Part shown: positions 27,322 to 36,430 of the stretch, in pieces | How positions within the stretch are numbered: position 1 is the stretch's first letter | Layout: each line of letters begins with the position of its first letter | NCBI RefSeq assembly: GCF_023205015.1 | Contig: NZ_CP096258.1 | Location: forward strand, 2,418,001-2,482,000 | DNA from: Providencia rettgeri | Lineage (GTDB): Bacteria; Pseudomonadota; Gammaproteobacteria; Enterobacterales; Enterobacteriaceae | Length of the DNA: 64,000 nucleotides | Direction of reading: 5' to 3' | The notes under the pieces: generated by a model | Seen by the model: only the letters and a program-made list of their open reading frames with translations | The model's database searches: none | Told to the model about the DNA's origin: nothing | Made by a program: the position numbers and the translations under genes

Positions 27322-27375
27322 TGAAAAGAAAAAGACTTATGAACATTGAATTACCGTATTCGTGTCCATAAGTCT
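27322..27375 (-). terminator. Terminator of ftnA
   Basis: On the minus strand AGACTTATG pairs with CATAAGTCT over a 25-base loop and is followed by TTTTTCTTTT. It lies 62 bp past ftnA. Confidence 0.6.
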
Positions 27376-27436
27376 AGGGAGCTTATATATCAAGTTGAAA
27401 TAAAAACGATGTTTCTATTTATCTGCGGTGTTTAGA

Positions 27437-27940
27437 TTAAACATGCGTTGCCGCTGACAGGTTTTTCAAGTCTTTATCTAACAAGAAGAGTGCCTTACCA
27501 GACTCACCCACCATATCCAGTTTATCCAGTACTGATTTAAATAATTTTTCTTCTTCATGTTGCTCTGCAACATACCATTGTAAGAAGTTAAATGTAGAAT
27601 AATCTTGTGTCGTCATTGCTAAATGAGCCAATTTATTAATTTCACGGGTGATTAATTGCTCATGTTCGTAAGTTTGGTTGAAGACATCGCTAATTGATTT
27701 GAAATCAACGGGTGGCGCAGCAATTTGCCCTAACAGTGGCAGTGCACCTGTGTCACTAAGATAATCAAATAAACGCTGCATATGTTCCATTTCTTCTTGC
27801 GAGTGTGCTTTTAAGAACGCCGCAGCGCCTTCATAGCCTTTGTCACTACACCAAGCACTCATTTGCAAATAAAGGTTTGCTGAGTAAAATTCAAGGTTTA
27901 ATTGTTCGTTTAATTTTTTGACCATGTCTGTAGTTAACAT
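27437..27940 (-). CDS. ftnA: Non-heme ferritin FtnA
   Basis: A 167-residue ferritin, the size of E. coli FtnA (165 aa). The four-helix-bundle ferroxidase residues are present: Glu17 in QLNLEFYSANLY, Glu-Glu-x-x-His in HSQEEMEHMQRLFDY, and the later YVAEQHEEEKLFKS. It forms a 24-mer cage storing iron as ferric mineral. A Fur-box-like sequence lies 130 bp upstream (28070-28088), where E. coli has Fur-activated sites. Transcribed divergently from holE. Confidence 0.96.
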   Translation of the reverse strand: MLTTDMVKKLNEQLNLEFYSANLYLQMSAWCSDKGYEGAAAFLKAHSQEEMEHMQRLFDYLSDTGALPLLGQIAAPPVDFKSISDVFNQTYEHEQLITREINKLAHLAMTTQDYSTFNFLQWYVAEQHEEEKLFKSVLDKLDMVGESGKALFLLDKDLKNLSAATHV

Positions 27941-28069
27941 ATTTATGCCTTATCGGTTAATCATTGATGTGTATATTATGCACAGTATTACAATAATTAA
28001 AACCCTAAAACAATCTTAAAACAAAAAAACACAATTTACTGATAATTAATAACTTTTGTTAAAAACAAT

Positions 28070-28088
28070 AATAATCAATCTCATTATC
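28070..28088. promoter_or_regulatory. Candidate Fur box upstream of ftnA
   Basis: AATAATCAATCTCATTATC matches 14 of 19 bases of the Fur consensus, with a perfect right half. In E. coli Fur activates ftnA from upstream sites, so the position fits activation rather than repression. Confidence 0.45.
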
Positions 28089-28229
28089 TTTTCTTGTTTT
28101 TCTTAATAACTAAATATATAAAAAGATAAATTTAATCCTTATATTTCATTATTCCAATTAATGTATTGAGATTTTTTCTCATTATCCAGTTACAATAATA
28201 AGGGATGAATTTAACCGTAGAGATCAAAT

Positions 28230-28460
28230 ATGAGTCATAATCTTGCTTTATTGCCTAAAGATGAAATGGATAAGGTCAATGTCGACCTTTTGGCTTCCGG
28301 TGTTGCATTTAAAGAACGCTATAACATTGCCATCATTGCTGAAGCTGTTGAGCGAGAACAACCTGAACACTTAAGGGAATACTTCAGGGAGCGACTAGTA
28401 TACTACCGCCAACTATCACAGAATTTTGCACGTATGCCCTATGAGCCGCGAAATCGCTAG
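28230..28460 (+). CDS. holE: DNA polymerase III subunit theta
   Basis: A 76-residue protein, the exact length of E. coli HolE. Strong identity is visible in EMDKVNVDLLASGVAFKERYN, AEAVEREQPEHLREYFRERL and the ending PYEPRNR. Theta binds and stabilises the epsilon proofreading subunit in the polymerase core. It is a single-gene unit upstream of the convergent yebF. Confidence 0.96.
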   Translation: MSHNLALLPKDEMDKVNVDLLASGVAFKERYNIAIIAEAVEREQPEHLREYFRERLVYYRQLSQNFARMPYEPRNR

Positions 28461-28485
28461 CCCCACAAACACACAAAAATGATGC

Positions 28486-28515
28486 AAAAAAGGGATAACC
28501 TGAATGGTTACCCCT
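28486..28515 (-). terminator. Rho-independent terminator of yebF
   Basis: On the minus strand GGGGTAACC pairs with GGTTATCCC and is followed by six T. It separates yebF from the convergent holE. Confidence 0.8.
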
Positions 28516-28536
28516 TGATTATCAAGATCAAAAAAT

Positions 28537-28902
28537 TTATTTCGACGTATTATATGTCACAGTATTATTTTGGCAGTCTACCGCAACTGAATAATGTAAG
28601 TCAGATTTTGCACCACGAACAACTAGCGGGACCCTATAACCTGTTTCGGTTTTAGTGACTTCGCTATCATTGACCCATGCAACCGCTTTCTTGCCTAAAG
28701 CCGCTTTTTCATCTGTCCAGCGAGGTAAACGATTATTCATAAAATCGCTTTTCACTTGTGCTGCAATTTGAGGCTCAGTTAACGTGCCACAACTGACGAA
28801 AGGTGCAGCTTTACCTTCTTCACTATTTGCGCTTAACGCAAAAGAGCTAAAAACCAGCGTACAAGCACCTAAAACCACAGCAATTTTTTGTTTCGCTTCC
28901 AT
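28537..28902 (-). CDS. yebF: Secreted YebF-like protein (YebF/Cmi family)
   Basis: A 121-residue exported protein (E. coli YebF 118 aa). A signal peptide ends near FALSANS. The mature part carries the two family cysteines (FVSCGTLTEP and VDCQNNTV), plus NRLPRWTDEKAALGKKAVAWV. E. coli YebF is released into the medium through porins, and a relative, Cmi, gives immunity to colicin M. The ATG is preceded by GGAGGAT. It has its own terminator and no close operon partner. Confidence 0.88.
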   Translation of the reverse strand: MEAKQKIAVVLGACTLVFSSFALSANSEEGKAAPFVSCGTLTEPQIAAQVKSDFMNNRLPRWTDEKAALGKKAVAWVNDSEVTKTETGYRVPLVVRGAKSDLHYSVAVDCQNNTVTYNTSK

Positions 28903-29082
28903 ACCATCCTCCGATACCTATTAATAGGTAAAGACTTTTGATTAGTTTAGCGGCTTATTTCAGCCTATCAGATACCCGTTATCTTCTGGTTATTATCTAG
29001 TCTTCATTGATAAATAGAATGACTTAACTAATATTAATTTATCAGATTTATGCATGGATGTTAATAGTATGTTTACAAATTA

Positions 29083-29262
29083 TTAATTTTCATCATCAAA
29101 ACGAACATGGATCTGCTCTTTATCTTGGTGCTTTTCTCTAATTTCTTGAGCGACTAATGCAATAGCCTCACCACTACTCATCCCTTCCGCCATCAATTGA
29201 TGAATTTTTTCAACTGCTTCTTGCTGTTCTTGGTGATTAAGTGCTGGCATACCAGAAAACAT
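29083..29262 (-). CDS. yoaH: UPF0181 protein YoaH
   Basis: A 59-residue gene too short for most ORF filters. Translation gives MFSGMPALNHQEQQEAVEKI..., with GMSSGEAIALVAQEIREKH in the middle and FDDEN at the end. It aligns along its whole length with E. coli YoaH (59 aa). The function is unknown; the protein is acidic and helical, with no signal peptide. It is divergent from pabB, as in E. coli. Confidence 0.92.
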   Translation of the reverse strand: MFSGMPALNHQEQQEAVEKIHQLMAEGMSSGEAIALVAQEIREKHQDKEQIHVRFDDEN

Positions 29263-29386
29263 GGTTTAAACCTCATGTATAAAAGACTAAAATCAATGAT
29301 TAAGATTTTAACATCTCTTCGTCTATTAAGATAAGAATATATGTTAATCTGTATTGATTCACTTGCGGAAATTTAGACTCATCATT

Positions 29387-30757
29387 ATGGTTATCAAAAA
29401 AATCCAATTACCTTATAGCCCAAGCACAGCCATTGATTATTTTACCCCACTGGCACACCTGCCATGGGCGATGTTACTGCATTCAGGTAATGCAAAACAC
29501 CCCCATAATCGGTATGACATTATTGTTGCTGACCCCATTGCAACGCTGACGACTAATCAGTTTGAAACAACCATCTCAGAGCCAAATCAGGCTCCTATCG
29601 TTTCTGAATCAGATCCTTTTGAACTTCTTCAAGGATTGCTTGATAAATACCAACCGAAACATCAGGAAGAGACTGAATGTCCCTTCAACGGCGGTGCCCT
29701 CGGTCTTTGGAGTTACGATTTAGGTCGACGCATTGAAAAATTACCTGAAATTGCAACAACAGAATTGCAATTTCCAGATATGGCTATTGGGATCTACTTG
29801 TGGGCACTCATTGTTGATCACCATAATAAAACAACTACATTAATTAGTTATGATGATGTTGATGCCCGACTGGCTTGGCTGCAAACCCAAAAAAGGCCCC
29901 GTAAAAACAAGTTTCAATTAACCTCAGCATGGCAATCTAATATGTCAGAAGAGGCATATCATCATAATATTGCCCGTATCCATGAGTATTTACATAATGG
30001 TGATTGTTATCAAATCAACTTAGCGCAAAGATTCAAAGCTAAATATAAGGGAGATGAATGGAATGCATTTTTAGCGCTACTTGAACGTAACGGCGCCCCT
30101 TTCTCTTCATTTATACGTCTCCCCGAAAACGCAGTTATCAGTATTTCGCCTGAGCGTTTTATCAGTTTACAAGATGGGAATATCCAAACTCGTCCAATAA
30201 AAGGGACGCTACCTCGCCTAGATAATGAACAAGATGACCTTGCACAAGCAGAAAAACTGGCGAACTCAGTCAAAGACCGCGCAGAAAACTTGATGATTGT
30301 CGACCTACTACGTAATGATATTGGCCGCGTTGCAAAACCTGGCACTGTCAGTGTTCCTGAATTATTCGCTGTTGAAGCGTTTCCTGCAGTGCATCACTTA
30401 GTCAGTACCATCACGGCAAAACTCGATACCCCATACCGTGCAACTGATTTATTACGTGCGTGCTTTCCAGGCGGTTCAATAACCGGAGCCCCTAAAATTC
30501 GCGCAATGGAAATTATTGAAGAGTTAGAACCCCATCGCCGGCATGGCTATTGTGGCGCAATCGGCTATATTAGTTTCAGTGGTAATATGGATAGCAATAT
30601 CACTATTCGTACTTTACTGACGTATAAAAAGCAGGTTTATTGTTGGGCTGGCGGCGGTATCGTTGCAGATAGCCAAGCAGACAAAGAGTACCAAGAAACT
30701 TTTGATAAATTAAGCCTGATCTTACCGCTATTAGGAGCGCTCAATACCGATGACTGA
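29387..30757 (+). CDS. pabB: Aminodeoxychorismate synthase component I
   Basis: A 456-residue enzyme (E. coli PabB 453 aa). With PabA it converts chorismate and glutamine to 4-amino-4-deoxychorismate, for folate. The chorismate-binding core includes TRPIKGTLPR with the catalytic Lys, LMIVDLLRNDIGRV, and GGSITGAPKIRAMEIIEELEPHRR. The frame extends 11 codons upstream to a TTG, but the ATG at 29387 gives the family N-terminus. The last 8 bp overlap the start of nudL, so the two genes are translationally coupled. pabA is not in the window. Confidence 0.95.
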   Translation: MVIKKIQLPYSPSTAIDYFTPLAHLPWAMLLHSGNAKHPHNRYDIIVADPIATLTTNQFETTISEPNQAPIVSESDPFELLQGLLDKYQPKHQEETECPFNGGALGLWSYDLGRRIEKLPEIATTELQFPDMAIGIYLWALIVDHHNKTTTLISYDDVDARLAWLQTQKRPRKNKFQLTSAWQSNMSEEAYHHNIARIHEYLHNGDCYQINLAQRFKAKYKGDEWNAFLALLERNGAPFSSFIRLPENAVISISPERFISLQDGNIQTRPIKGTLPRLDNEQDDLAQAEKLANSVKDRAENLMIVDLLRNDIGRVAKPGTVSVPELFAVEAFPAVHHLVSTITAKLDTPYRATDLLRACFPGGSITGAPKIRAMEIIEELEPHRRHGYCGAIGYISFSGNMDSNITIRTLLTYKKQVYCWAGGGIVADSQADKEYQETFDKLSLILPLLGALNTDD

Positions 30758-31310
30758 ACTGAATAACTTTATCAGTCGTTTTCAGTTTACTTTACCGGCC
30801 ACCCGCCAATCTGAACGCAAGGCGGGTAAATCGGCGGCTGTTCTTTTACCTATTATTAATAAACCAAATCCGACGCTACTTCTCACGCAACGCTCTCCAT
30901 TTTTACGCTCCCATGCAGGCCAAGTCGCCTTTCCAGGTGGCGCAAGTGACCCAGAAGATGGTACGCTCGTGAATACCGCCTTGCGTGAAGCTTATGAAGA
31001 AGTGGCTATCCCCCCAGAAAAAGTCACGGTACTGGGCCAATTAAGCCCTTTACAAAGTTACGGTGGCTATGAAGTTACGCCAATCGTTGGCTTGGTGCCA
31101 AATAACATTCAATACCAAGCCAACCCGAGTGAAGTCGCTGCTATCTTTGAAGTTCCCTTATTTGATGCGCTTTCATTACAGCGTCATGAGTATGTCGATA
31201 TTAAGCGTTCAGGGCGACATAATCGCATCTTTTTTTATTGGTATAATGGCCATTTAGTGTGGGGACTAACCGCCTCTATTATTCACCAACTTGCTTTGCA
31301 ATTGGATTAA
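30750..31310 (+). CDS. nudL: CoA pyrophosphatase NudL
   Basis: A 186-residue Nudix hydrolase (E. coli YeaB/NudL 192 aa). The Nudix box is clear: GGASDPEDG...ALREAYEEVAIPPEKV, with RE-x2-EE residues for metal binding. The upstream LLLTQRSPFLRSHAGQVAFPGG is the CoA-specific signature. The family hydrolyses CoA and its derivatives to phosphopantetheine and 3',5'-ADP. Coupled to pabB by overlap; sdaA follows 280 bp later, as in E. coli. Confidence 0.95.
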   Translation: MTELNNFISRFQFTLPATRQSERKAGKSAAVLLPIINKPNPTLLLTQRSPFLRSHAGQVAFPGGASDPEDGTLVNTALREAYEEVAIPPEKVTVLGQLSPLQSYGGYEVTPIVGLVPNNIQYQANPSEVAAIFEVPLFDALSLQRHEYVDIKRSGRHNRIFFYWYNGHLVWGLTASIIHQLALQLD

Positions 31311-31590
31311 CGCTTAACACAACTTTTCACCATACGATGCCAGTATCGCAGTAAAATCTATTTAAGATAACAAGATATGACGTCATATATGACAAAATAT
31401 ACCTCTACTACCTGTTGCTTTTTTAGCCATATCACAGACATTTTGTGCTATTTACAATCAATTACCCTTCAGCAACTACCTTATTTCAAAAAATACTTTA
31501 AACTTACTGGTTAACACTACTAAATAACAGTAAAGTAGCGCCTTTTAAAATAATGCACTACATTTTCATATTTTTTTTAAGGAGTCCTGC

Positions 31591-32955
31591 GTGATAAGCG
31601 TTTTCGACATGTTTAAAGTGGGCATAGGCCCTTCAAGCTCTCATACCGTTGGTCCAATGAAAGCTGGGAAAGAATTTGTCGATGATTTAGTAAGCAAAAA
31701 TTTATTACCTAACGTCACTCGTATTTCTGTGGATGTTTATGGGTCATTATCGCTTACTGGAAAAGGGCACCATACTGATATCGCCATTATTATGGGGCTA
31801 GCAGGTAATTTACCTGCCACTGTCGACATTGAATCCATCCCAACTTTTATCAAAAATGTAGAAGAAACAGAAAAGTTATCATTAGCAAATGGTCTTCAGG
31901 TCGTTGACTTCCCCAATGAAGGTGGCATGAATTTTCGTCAAGACAACCTGCCATTGCATGAAAATGGCATGACAATTCATGCTTTTGCAGGTAATGATGA
32001 AATTTACACCAAAACTTATTATTCCATTGGTGGTGGTTTTATTGTAGATGCCGAGCATTTTGGTGAATCTACTCTTGATAGCAAACCAGTTTCTTATCCG
32101 TTTAATTCCGCGGAAGAGCTATTACTCAATTGTAAAAAATCAGGCCTCTCTATTTCTAGCTTAATGATGAAAAATGAGTTAGATCTTCACACTAAAGAAG
32201 AGATTGAAGCCTATTTCGCTGATGTATGGCAGACGATGCAGGCCTGTATTGAGCGTGGTTTAAATACCGAAGGTGTTTTACCTGGCCCATTGCGTGTTCC
32301 CCGTCGTGCGCCGGCACTTAATCGAATGGTCACTTCATCAAGCAAGTTATCTAATGACCCGATGAATGTGGTTGATCTGATCAATATGTATGCCTTAGCC
32401 GTGAATGAGGAAAATGCAGCTGGCGGCCGTGTCGTAACTGCCCCAACTAATGGTGCCTGCGGCATCGTACCTGCGGTATTAGCTTATTATAATCATTGCA
32501 TTGAACCTGTAACGCCAGAGTTATATATGCGTTATTTCTTAGCTTCAGGCGCTATTGGTATATTATACAAAATGAATGCGTCCATTTCAGGTGCTGAAGT
32601 AGGCTGTCAAGGTGAAGTCGGTGTGGCATGTTCTATGGCCGCAGCGGGTCTGGCCGAATTATTTGGTGGCAGCCCTGAGCAAGTGTGTATTGCTGCAGAA
32701 ATCGGTATGGAACACAATTTAGGTTTAACTTGTGACCCTGTCGCAGGCCAAGTGCAAGTTCCGTGTATTGAGCGTAATGCCATTGCATCCGTTAAAGCGG
32801 TGAATGCCACACGTATGGCACTGCGCAGAACAAGCGAACCTCGTGTTTCTCTCGATAAAGTCATTGAAACTATGTACGAAACTGGGAAAGACATGAATGC
32901 GAAATATCGTGAGACATCCCGAGGCGGGTTAGCCATCAAAGTACAATGTGACTAA
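31591..32955 (+). CDS. sdaA: L-serine dehydratase (ammonia-lyase) SdaA
   Basis: A 454-residue iron-sulfur serine deaminase, exactly the E. coli SdaA length. N-terminal beta domain: MFKVGIGPSSSHTVGPMKAG. The catalytic alpha domain includes TAPTNGACGIVPAVL, SGAEVGCQGEVGVACSMAAAGL and GLTCDPVAGQVQVPCIERN; Cys residues in these motifs hold the 4Fe-4S cluster. It turns L-serine into pyruvate and ammonia. It has a GTG-type start with an AAGGAGTCC ribosome site. It ends at a strong terminator at 32982. Confidence 0.96.
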   Translation: MISVFDMFKVGIGPSSSHTVGPMKAGKEFVDDLVSKNLLPNVTRISVDVYGSLSLTGKGHHTDIAIIMGLAGNLPATVDIESIPTFIKNVEETEKLSLANGLQVVDFPNEGGMNFRQDNLPLHENGMTIHAFAGNDEIYTKTYYSIGGGFIVDAEHFGESTLDSKPVSYPFNSAEELLLNCKKSGLSISSLMMKNELDLHTKEEIEAYFADVWQTMQACIERGLNTEGVLPGPLRVPRRAPALNRMVTSSSKLSNDPMNVVDLINMYALAVNEENAAGGRVVTAPTNGACGIVPAVLAYYNHCIEPVTPELYMRYFLASGAIGILYKMNASISGAEVGCQGEVGVACSMAAAGLAELFGGSPEQVCIAAEIGMEHNLGLTCDPVAGQVQVPCIERNAIASVKAVNATRMALRRTSEPRVSLDKVIETMYETGKDMNAKYRETSRGGLAIKVQCD

Positions 32956-32981
32956 TTTTATTCTCAATTAATTTAAGTCTT

Positions 32982-33037
32982 AAGCACCCTTTTCTATTCT
33001 GTTATCGTTTTAAACAGTATTTTAAGGGTGCTTTTTT
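32982..33037 (+). terminator. Rho-independent terminator of sdaA
   Basis: AAGCACCCTT pairs with AAGGGTGCTT over a long loop and is followed by six T. Confidence 0.8.
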
Positions 33038-33636
33038 AATATGTATTAAAAAGTTTTTTGTTATTTTTAGTCACCTTTCTCTTCCTAAATGCTCCAATTC
33101 ACCTAATCAATTACCCCTAATTTTTCCATTGAATTAACTCAGTTTTCTTATATTCAACAAGTTACATCAAAACGAAATTAATACTATTTTGTGCTAAAGA
33201 TTGTTTTGAGCTGAATAAGAGATTTCTAATCGCCACTGAAAACTGATTATTTTTTACTCTAAAAATCAATATCGTACTATTTTATTTGCTTTTTTTGTTA
33301 CCGATAACACAGCAATAAGCCAACAAAAACAAAATACTCAGATTATTAATTTTATTGAATCAAAATAAATAGCAGTAAAATGCAATTCAATATCAATTTT
33401 TAGGTATATTCTTATTTTTCTGACGCGAAACAAGTTTTTAGGATAATACAAGATGATATGCTAATAATGTAATTGATACTAACAACACCATGAGCTACTT
33501 CATGAATATTATGAGATGTTTGTAATTATTCAGCTAAAATTATTATACAGGGGAAACTGATAAAAAGGCGCCTGACTTGAGTGTCCATTTTATCGACAGA
33601 TAATGTTTTGTTTTATCTATCTATGAGGGAAAAATA
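33038..33636. promoter_or_regulatory. Long control region upstream of manXYZ
   Basis: No ORF with coding character is visible in these 600 AT-rich bases. Position and a palindromic operator at 33411-33434 make it the control region of the mannose PTS operon. I saw no convincing CRP site by eye. Confidence 0.5.
33411..33434. promoter_or_regulatory. Candidate Mlc/NagC-type operator
   Basis: TTATTTTTC-TGACG-CGAAACAAG is an imperfect palindrome with a TTATTT left arm and CGAAA right arm, resembling the sites of the ROK-family repressors Mlc and NagC. E. coli manXYZ is controlled by both. The site is 200 bp upstream of manX, which is far, so a regulatory role is tentative. Confidence 0.35.
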
Positions 33637-34605
33637 GTGAGTATAGCTATTATGATTGGTACACACGGAGTCGCTGCAGAGCAGCTTCTTCGAACAACCG
33701 AAATGTTAATAGGCGAGCAAGATAATGTGTCGTTTATTGACTTTATCCCTGGGGAAAACGCAGACACCCTATTTGATAAGTACACCCAAAAGCTAACTGA
33801 TTTAGATACATCAAAGGGTGTCTTATTCCTTGTTGATACATGGGGAGGCAGTCCATTTAACGCGGCTAGTCGTATTGTTAATGAGCATGATAATTATGAC
33901 ATTATCACTGGTGTAAATGTTCCAATGTTAGTTGAAACCTTCATGTGCCGTGATGATGACCCATCAATGAATGAACTTATCTCTGTTGCACTCGAAACGG
34001 GTCGCGGTGGTGTTCGTTCATTTAAATTCAAAGAAGCTGTAGCAGAAGTAGAACCGGCTCCTGTCACATCAAACACCCCCACCCCTGCACCAGTGAAAGC
34101 CGGCCCCGGTGAACATATGGTGATCGCACTTGCTCGTATTGATGACAGATTAATTCACGGACAAGTTGCAACACGCTGGACGAAAGAAACCCAAGTTAAA
34201 CGCATTATTGTGGTCAGTGATGACGTAGCAAAAGACCAAGTTCGCTCTACGTTGTTAAAACAAGTCGCACCACCGGGTGTCACTGCGCATGTTGTTGATG
34301 TGGCTAAATGTATTCGCGTTTACAATAACCCGAAATACGCTGGTGAGCGCGTTATGTTGCTTTTCACCAATCCAACTGATGTTAAACGTATCGTCGAAGA
34401 AGGTGTTGACGTCAAGTCCGTTAATATTGGTGGAATGGCATACCATGATGGCAAAACCATGGTCACAAATGCTGTTTCTATCAACCAAGAAGACATTGAT
34501 GCATTTAATTATTTGAACGACAAAAAAATTGAACTTGAAGTTAGGAAGGTCTCATCAGATAGCAAAGTTTATATGATGGACTTGATCAATAAACTCAAAA
34601 AATAA
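33637..34605 (+). CDS. manX: Mannose PTS EIIAB component
   Basis: A 322-residue cytosolic fusion of two phosphotransfer domains. IIA (residues 1-125) has the phosphorylated His10 in IMIGTHGVAAEQLL. A Pro/Ala-rich linker (about 132-158) leads to IIB, with His174 in RIDDRLIHGQVATRW. It takes phosphate from HPr and passes it to sugars brought in by ManYZ (mannose, glucose, glucosamine and others). The start is GTG at 33637, supported by a GAGGGA ribosome site 6 bp upstream. First gene of manXYZ. Confidence 0.96.
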   Translation: MSIAIMIGTHGVAAEQLLRTTEMLIGEQDNVSFIDFIPGENADTLFDKYTQKLTDLDTSKGVLFLVDTWGGSPFNAASRIVNEHDNYDIITGVNVPMLVETFMCRDDDPSMNELISVALETGRGGVRSFKFKEAVAEVEPAPVTSNTPTPAPVKAGPGEHMVIALARIDDRLIHGQVATRWTKETQVKRIIVVSDDVAKDQVRSTLLKQVAPPGVTAHVVDVAKCIRVYNNPKYAGERVMLLFTNPTDVKRIVEEGVDVKSVNIGGMAYHDGKTMVTNAVSINQEDIDAFNYLNDKKIELEVRKVSSDSKVYMMDLINKLKK

Positions 34606-34673
34606 TTTTTATATTAATTTTAATCCATTACTCAAAACAGATTTTAAAACTTTTGGTTACAGGAGATTAAACA

Positions 34674-35477
34674 ATGGAACTTACCGTTGTTCAAATAGTA
34701 ATGGTCTTCATCGTCGCTTGTATCGCGGGGATGGGATCAATCCTTGATGAATTCCAATTTCACCGTCCTCTCATTGCTTGTACGCTTATAGGTATCGTTC
34801 TGGGAGATATGAAAACAGGTATCATCATCGGCGGTACATTAGAAATGATCGCACTGGGGTGGATGAATATCGGTGCTGCCGTTGCACCAGATGCCGCTTT
34901 AGCCTCTATTATTTCAACTATCCTCGTCATTGCCGGCGGTCAAAGTATTGGTGCAGGTATTGCCATTGCTATCCCACTCGCAGCTGCAGGACAGGTATTA
35001 ACCATTATTGTTCGTACTGTGACAGTTGCATTCCAACATGCTGCTGATAAAGCCGCCCTAAATGGCAACCTAACTGCTATTGGCTTTATCCATATTTCAG
35101 CTTTATTACTGCAAGCGATGCGTATCGCAATACCTGCCTTAATTGTCGCCATTTCTGTTGGTACATCAGAAGTACAACAAATGTTGGATTCTATCCCACA
35201 AGTTGTTACTGACGGCCTGAATATTGCTGGTGGTATGATTGTTGTTGTCGGTTATGCGATGGTTATCAATATGATGCGTGCAGGATACTTAATGCCATTT
35301 TTCTACTTAGGCTTTGTTACCGCGGCATTTACTGACTTCAACCTGGTTGCTCTTGGGGTTATCGGTACTGTTATGGCTATTTTATATATCCAACTCAGTC
35401 CAAAATACAATAAATCGCAAACTGTTGTTACCCAAGGAAATAGTAGCAATAACAACCTTGATAATGAGCTAGACTAG
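34674..35477 (+). CDS. manY: Mannose PTS EIIC component
   Basis: A 267-residue inner membrane protein (E. coli 266 aa) with multiple helices. Conserved sequence includes FHRPLIACTLIGIVLGDMKTGIIIGGTLEMIALGWMNIGAAVAPDAALASI. It forms the sugar channel with ManZ. The bacteriocin and phage lambda DNA entry roles known for E. coli ManYZ are not testable here. A CAGGAGA ribosome site lies before the ATG. Middle gene of manXYZ. Confidence 0.96.
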   Translation: MELTVVQIVMVFIVACIAGMGSILDEFQFHRPLIACTLIGIVLGDMKTGIIIGGTLEMIALGWMNIGAAVAPDAALASIISTILVIAGGQSIGAGIAIAIPLAAAGQVLTIIVRTVTVAFQHAADKAALNGNLTAIGFIHISALLLQAMRIAIPALIVAISVGTSEVQQMLDSIPQVVTDGLNIAGGMIVVVGYAMVINMMRAGYLMPFFYLGFVTAAFTDFNLVALGVIGTVMAILYIQLSPKYNKSQTVVTQGNSSNNNLDNELD

Positions 35478-35489
35478 GAGGAACGTATA

Positions 35490-36341
35490 ATGGTAGATAT
35501 CACTAAGCCAACGGCTAAAAAGCTTACACAAAGCGATATTCGCGGCGTATTCTTACGGTCTAACCTATTGCAAGGTTCTTGGAACTTTGAACGTATGCAA
35601 GCCCTAGGCTTCTGCTATTCAATGGTTCCCGTTATTCGTCGTCTTTATCCTGAAAATAATGATGATAGAAAACAAGCCATTAAGCGCCATCTTGAATTCT
35701 TCAATACTCACCCGTATGTTGCAGCGCCTGTTCTGGGTGTCACAATGGCAATGGAAGAGCAGCGTGCCAATGGTGCTGACATTGATGACGGTGCAATAAA
35801 TGGTATCAAAGTCGGTCTAATGGGGCCATTAGCTGGTGTGGGTGACCCAATTTTCTGGGGAACGGTTCGCCCTGTATTTGCGGCTCTCGGTGCAGGTATC
35901 GCAATGACAGGTAGCTTACTTGGCCCTCTCCTGTTCTTTGTTTTGTTTAACCTTGTACGTTTATTAACCCTTTACTATGGTGTGTCATATGGCTACAAAA
36001 AAGGGATTGATATTGTTCAAGACATTGGTGGTGGTTTCCTACAAAAGCTAACCGAAGGAGCATCAATCCTTGGTTTATTTGTTATGGGGGCCTTGGTAAA
36101 CAAATGGACACATGTCAATATTCCACTGGAAGTGTCACGGATCAAAAACCCTACAACGGGTACTGAAGATATTACCACCGTTCAAATGATCCTTGATCAA
36201 CTCATGCCAGGATTAGTGCCTCTATTGCTGACTTTCGCCTGTATGTGGTTGTTACGTCGTAAAGTTAACGCGTTGTGGATTATTATCGGCTTCTTTGGCT
36301 TGGGTATCCTAGGTGCTTGGCTGAACTTCTTAGCGCCATAA
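35490..36341 (+). CDS. manZ: Mannose PTS EIID component
   Basis: A 283-residue membrane protein (E. coli 283-286 aa). Conserved blocks include SWNFERMQALGFCYSMVPVIRRLYP, VGLMGPLAGVGDPIFWGTVRP and GASILGLFVMGALVNKWTHVNIP. It completes the ManYZ transmembrane complex. The start is 12 bp after manY with a TAGGAGGAAC ribosome site. A terminator follows at 36363. Confidence 0.96.
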   Translation: MVDITKPTAKKLTQSDIRGVFLRSNLLQGSWNFERMQALGFCYSMVPVIRRLYPENNDDRKQAIKRHLEFFNTHPYVAAPVLGVTMAMEEQRANGADIDDGAINGIKVGLMGPLAGVGDPIFWGTVRPVFAALGAGIAMTGSLLGPLLFFVLFNLVRLLTLYYGVSYGYKKGIDIVQDIGGGFLQKLTEGASILGLFVMGALVNKWTHVNIPLEVSRIKNPTTGTEDITTVQMILDQLMPGLVPLLLTFACMWLLRRKVNALWIIIGFFGLGILGAWLNFLAP

Positions 36342-36362
36342 TTTTTCATCATTATTTGAATT

Positions 36363-36387
36363 GGGAGGTTGCAGCCTCCCTTTTTTA
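36363..36387 (+). terminator. Rho-independent terminator of manXYZ
   Basis: GGGAGG-TTGCAG-CCTCCC is followed by six T, 22 bp past the manZ stop. Confidence 0.85.
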
Positions 36388-36430
36388 ATTTTAAGCTCTG
36401 CATTATGTCTACTTATCCAAGGGCTCACAA

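Noticed and set aside
29354..29386. Upstream TTG start for pabB
   Set aside because: It adds 11 residues absent from the family; the ATG at 29387 gives the expected N-terminus.
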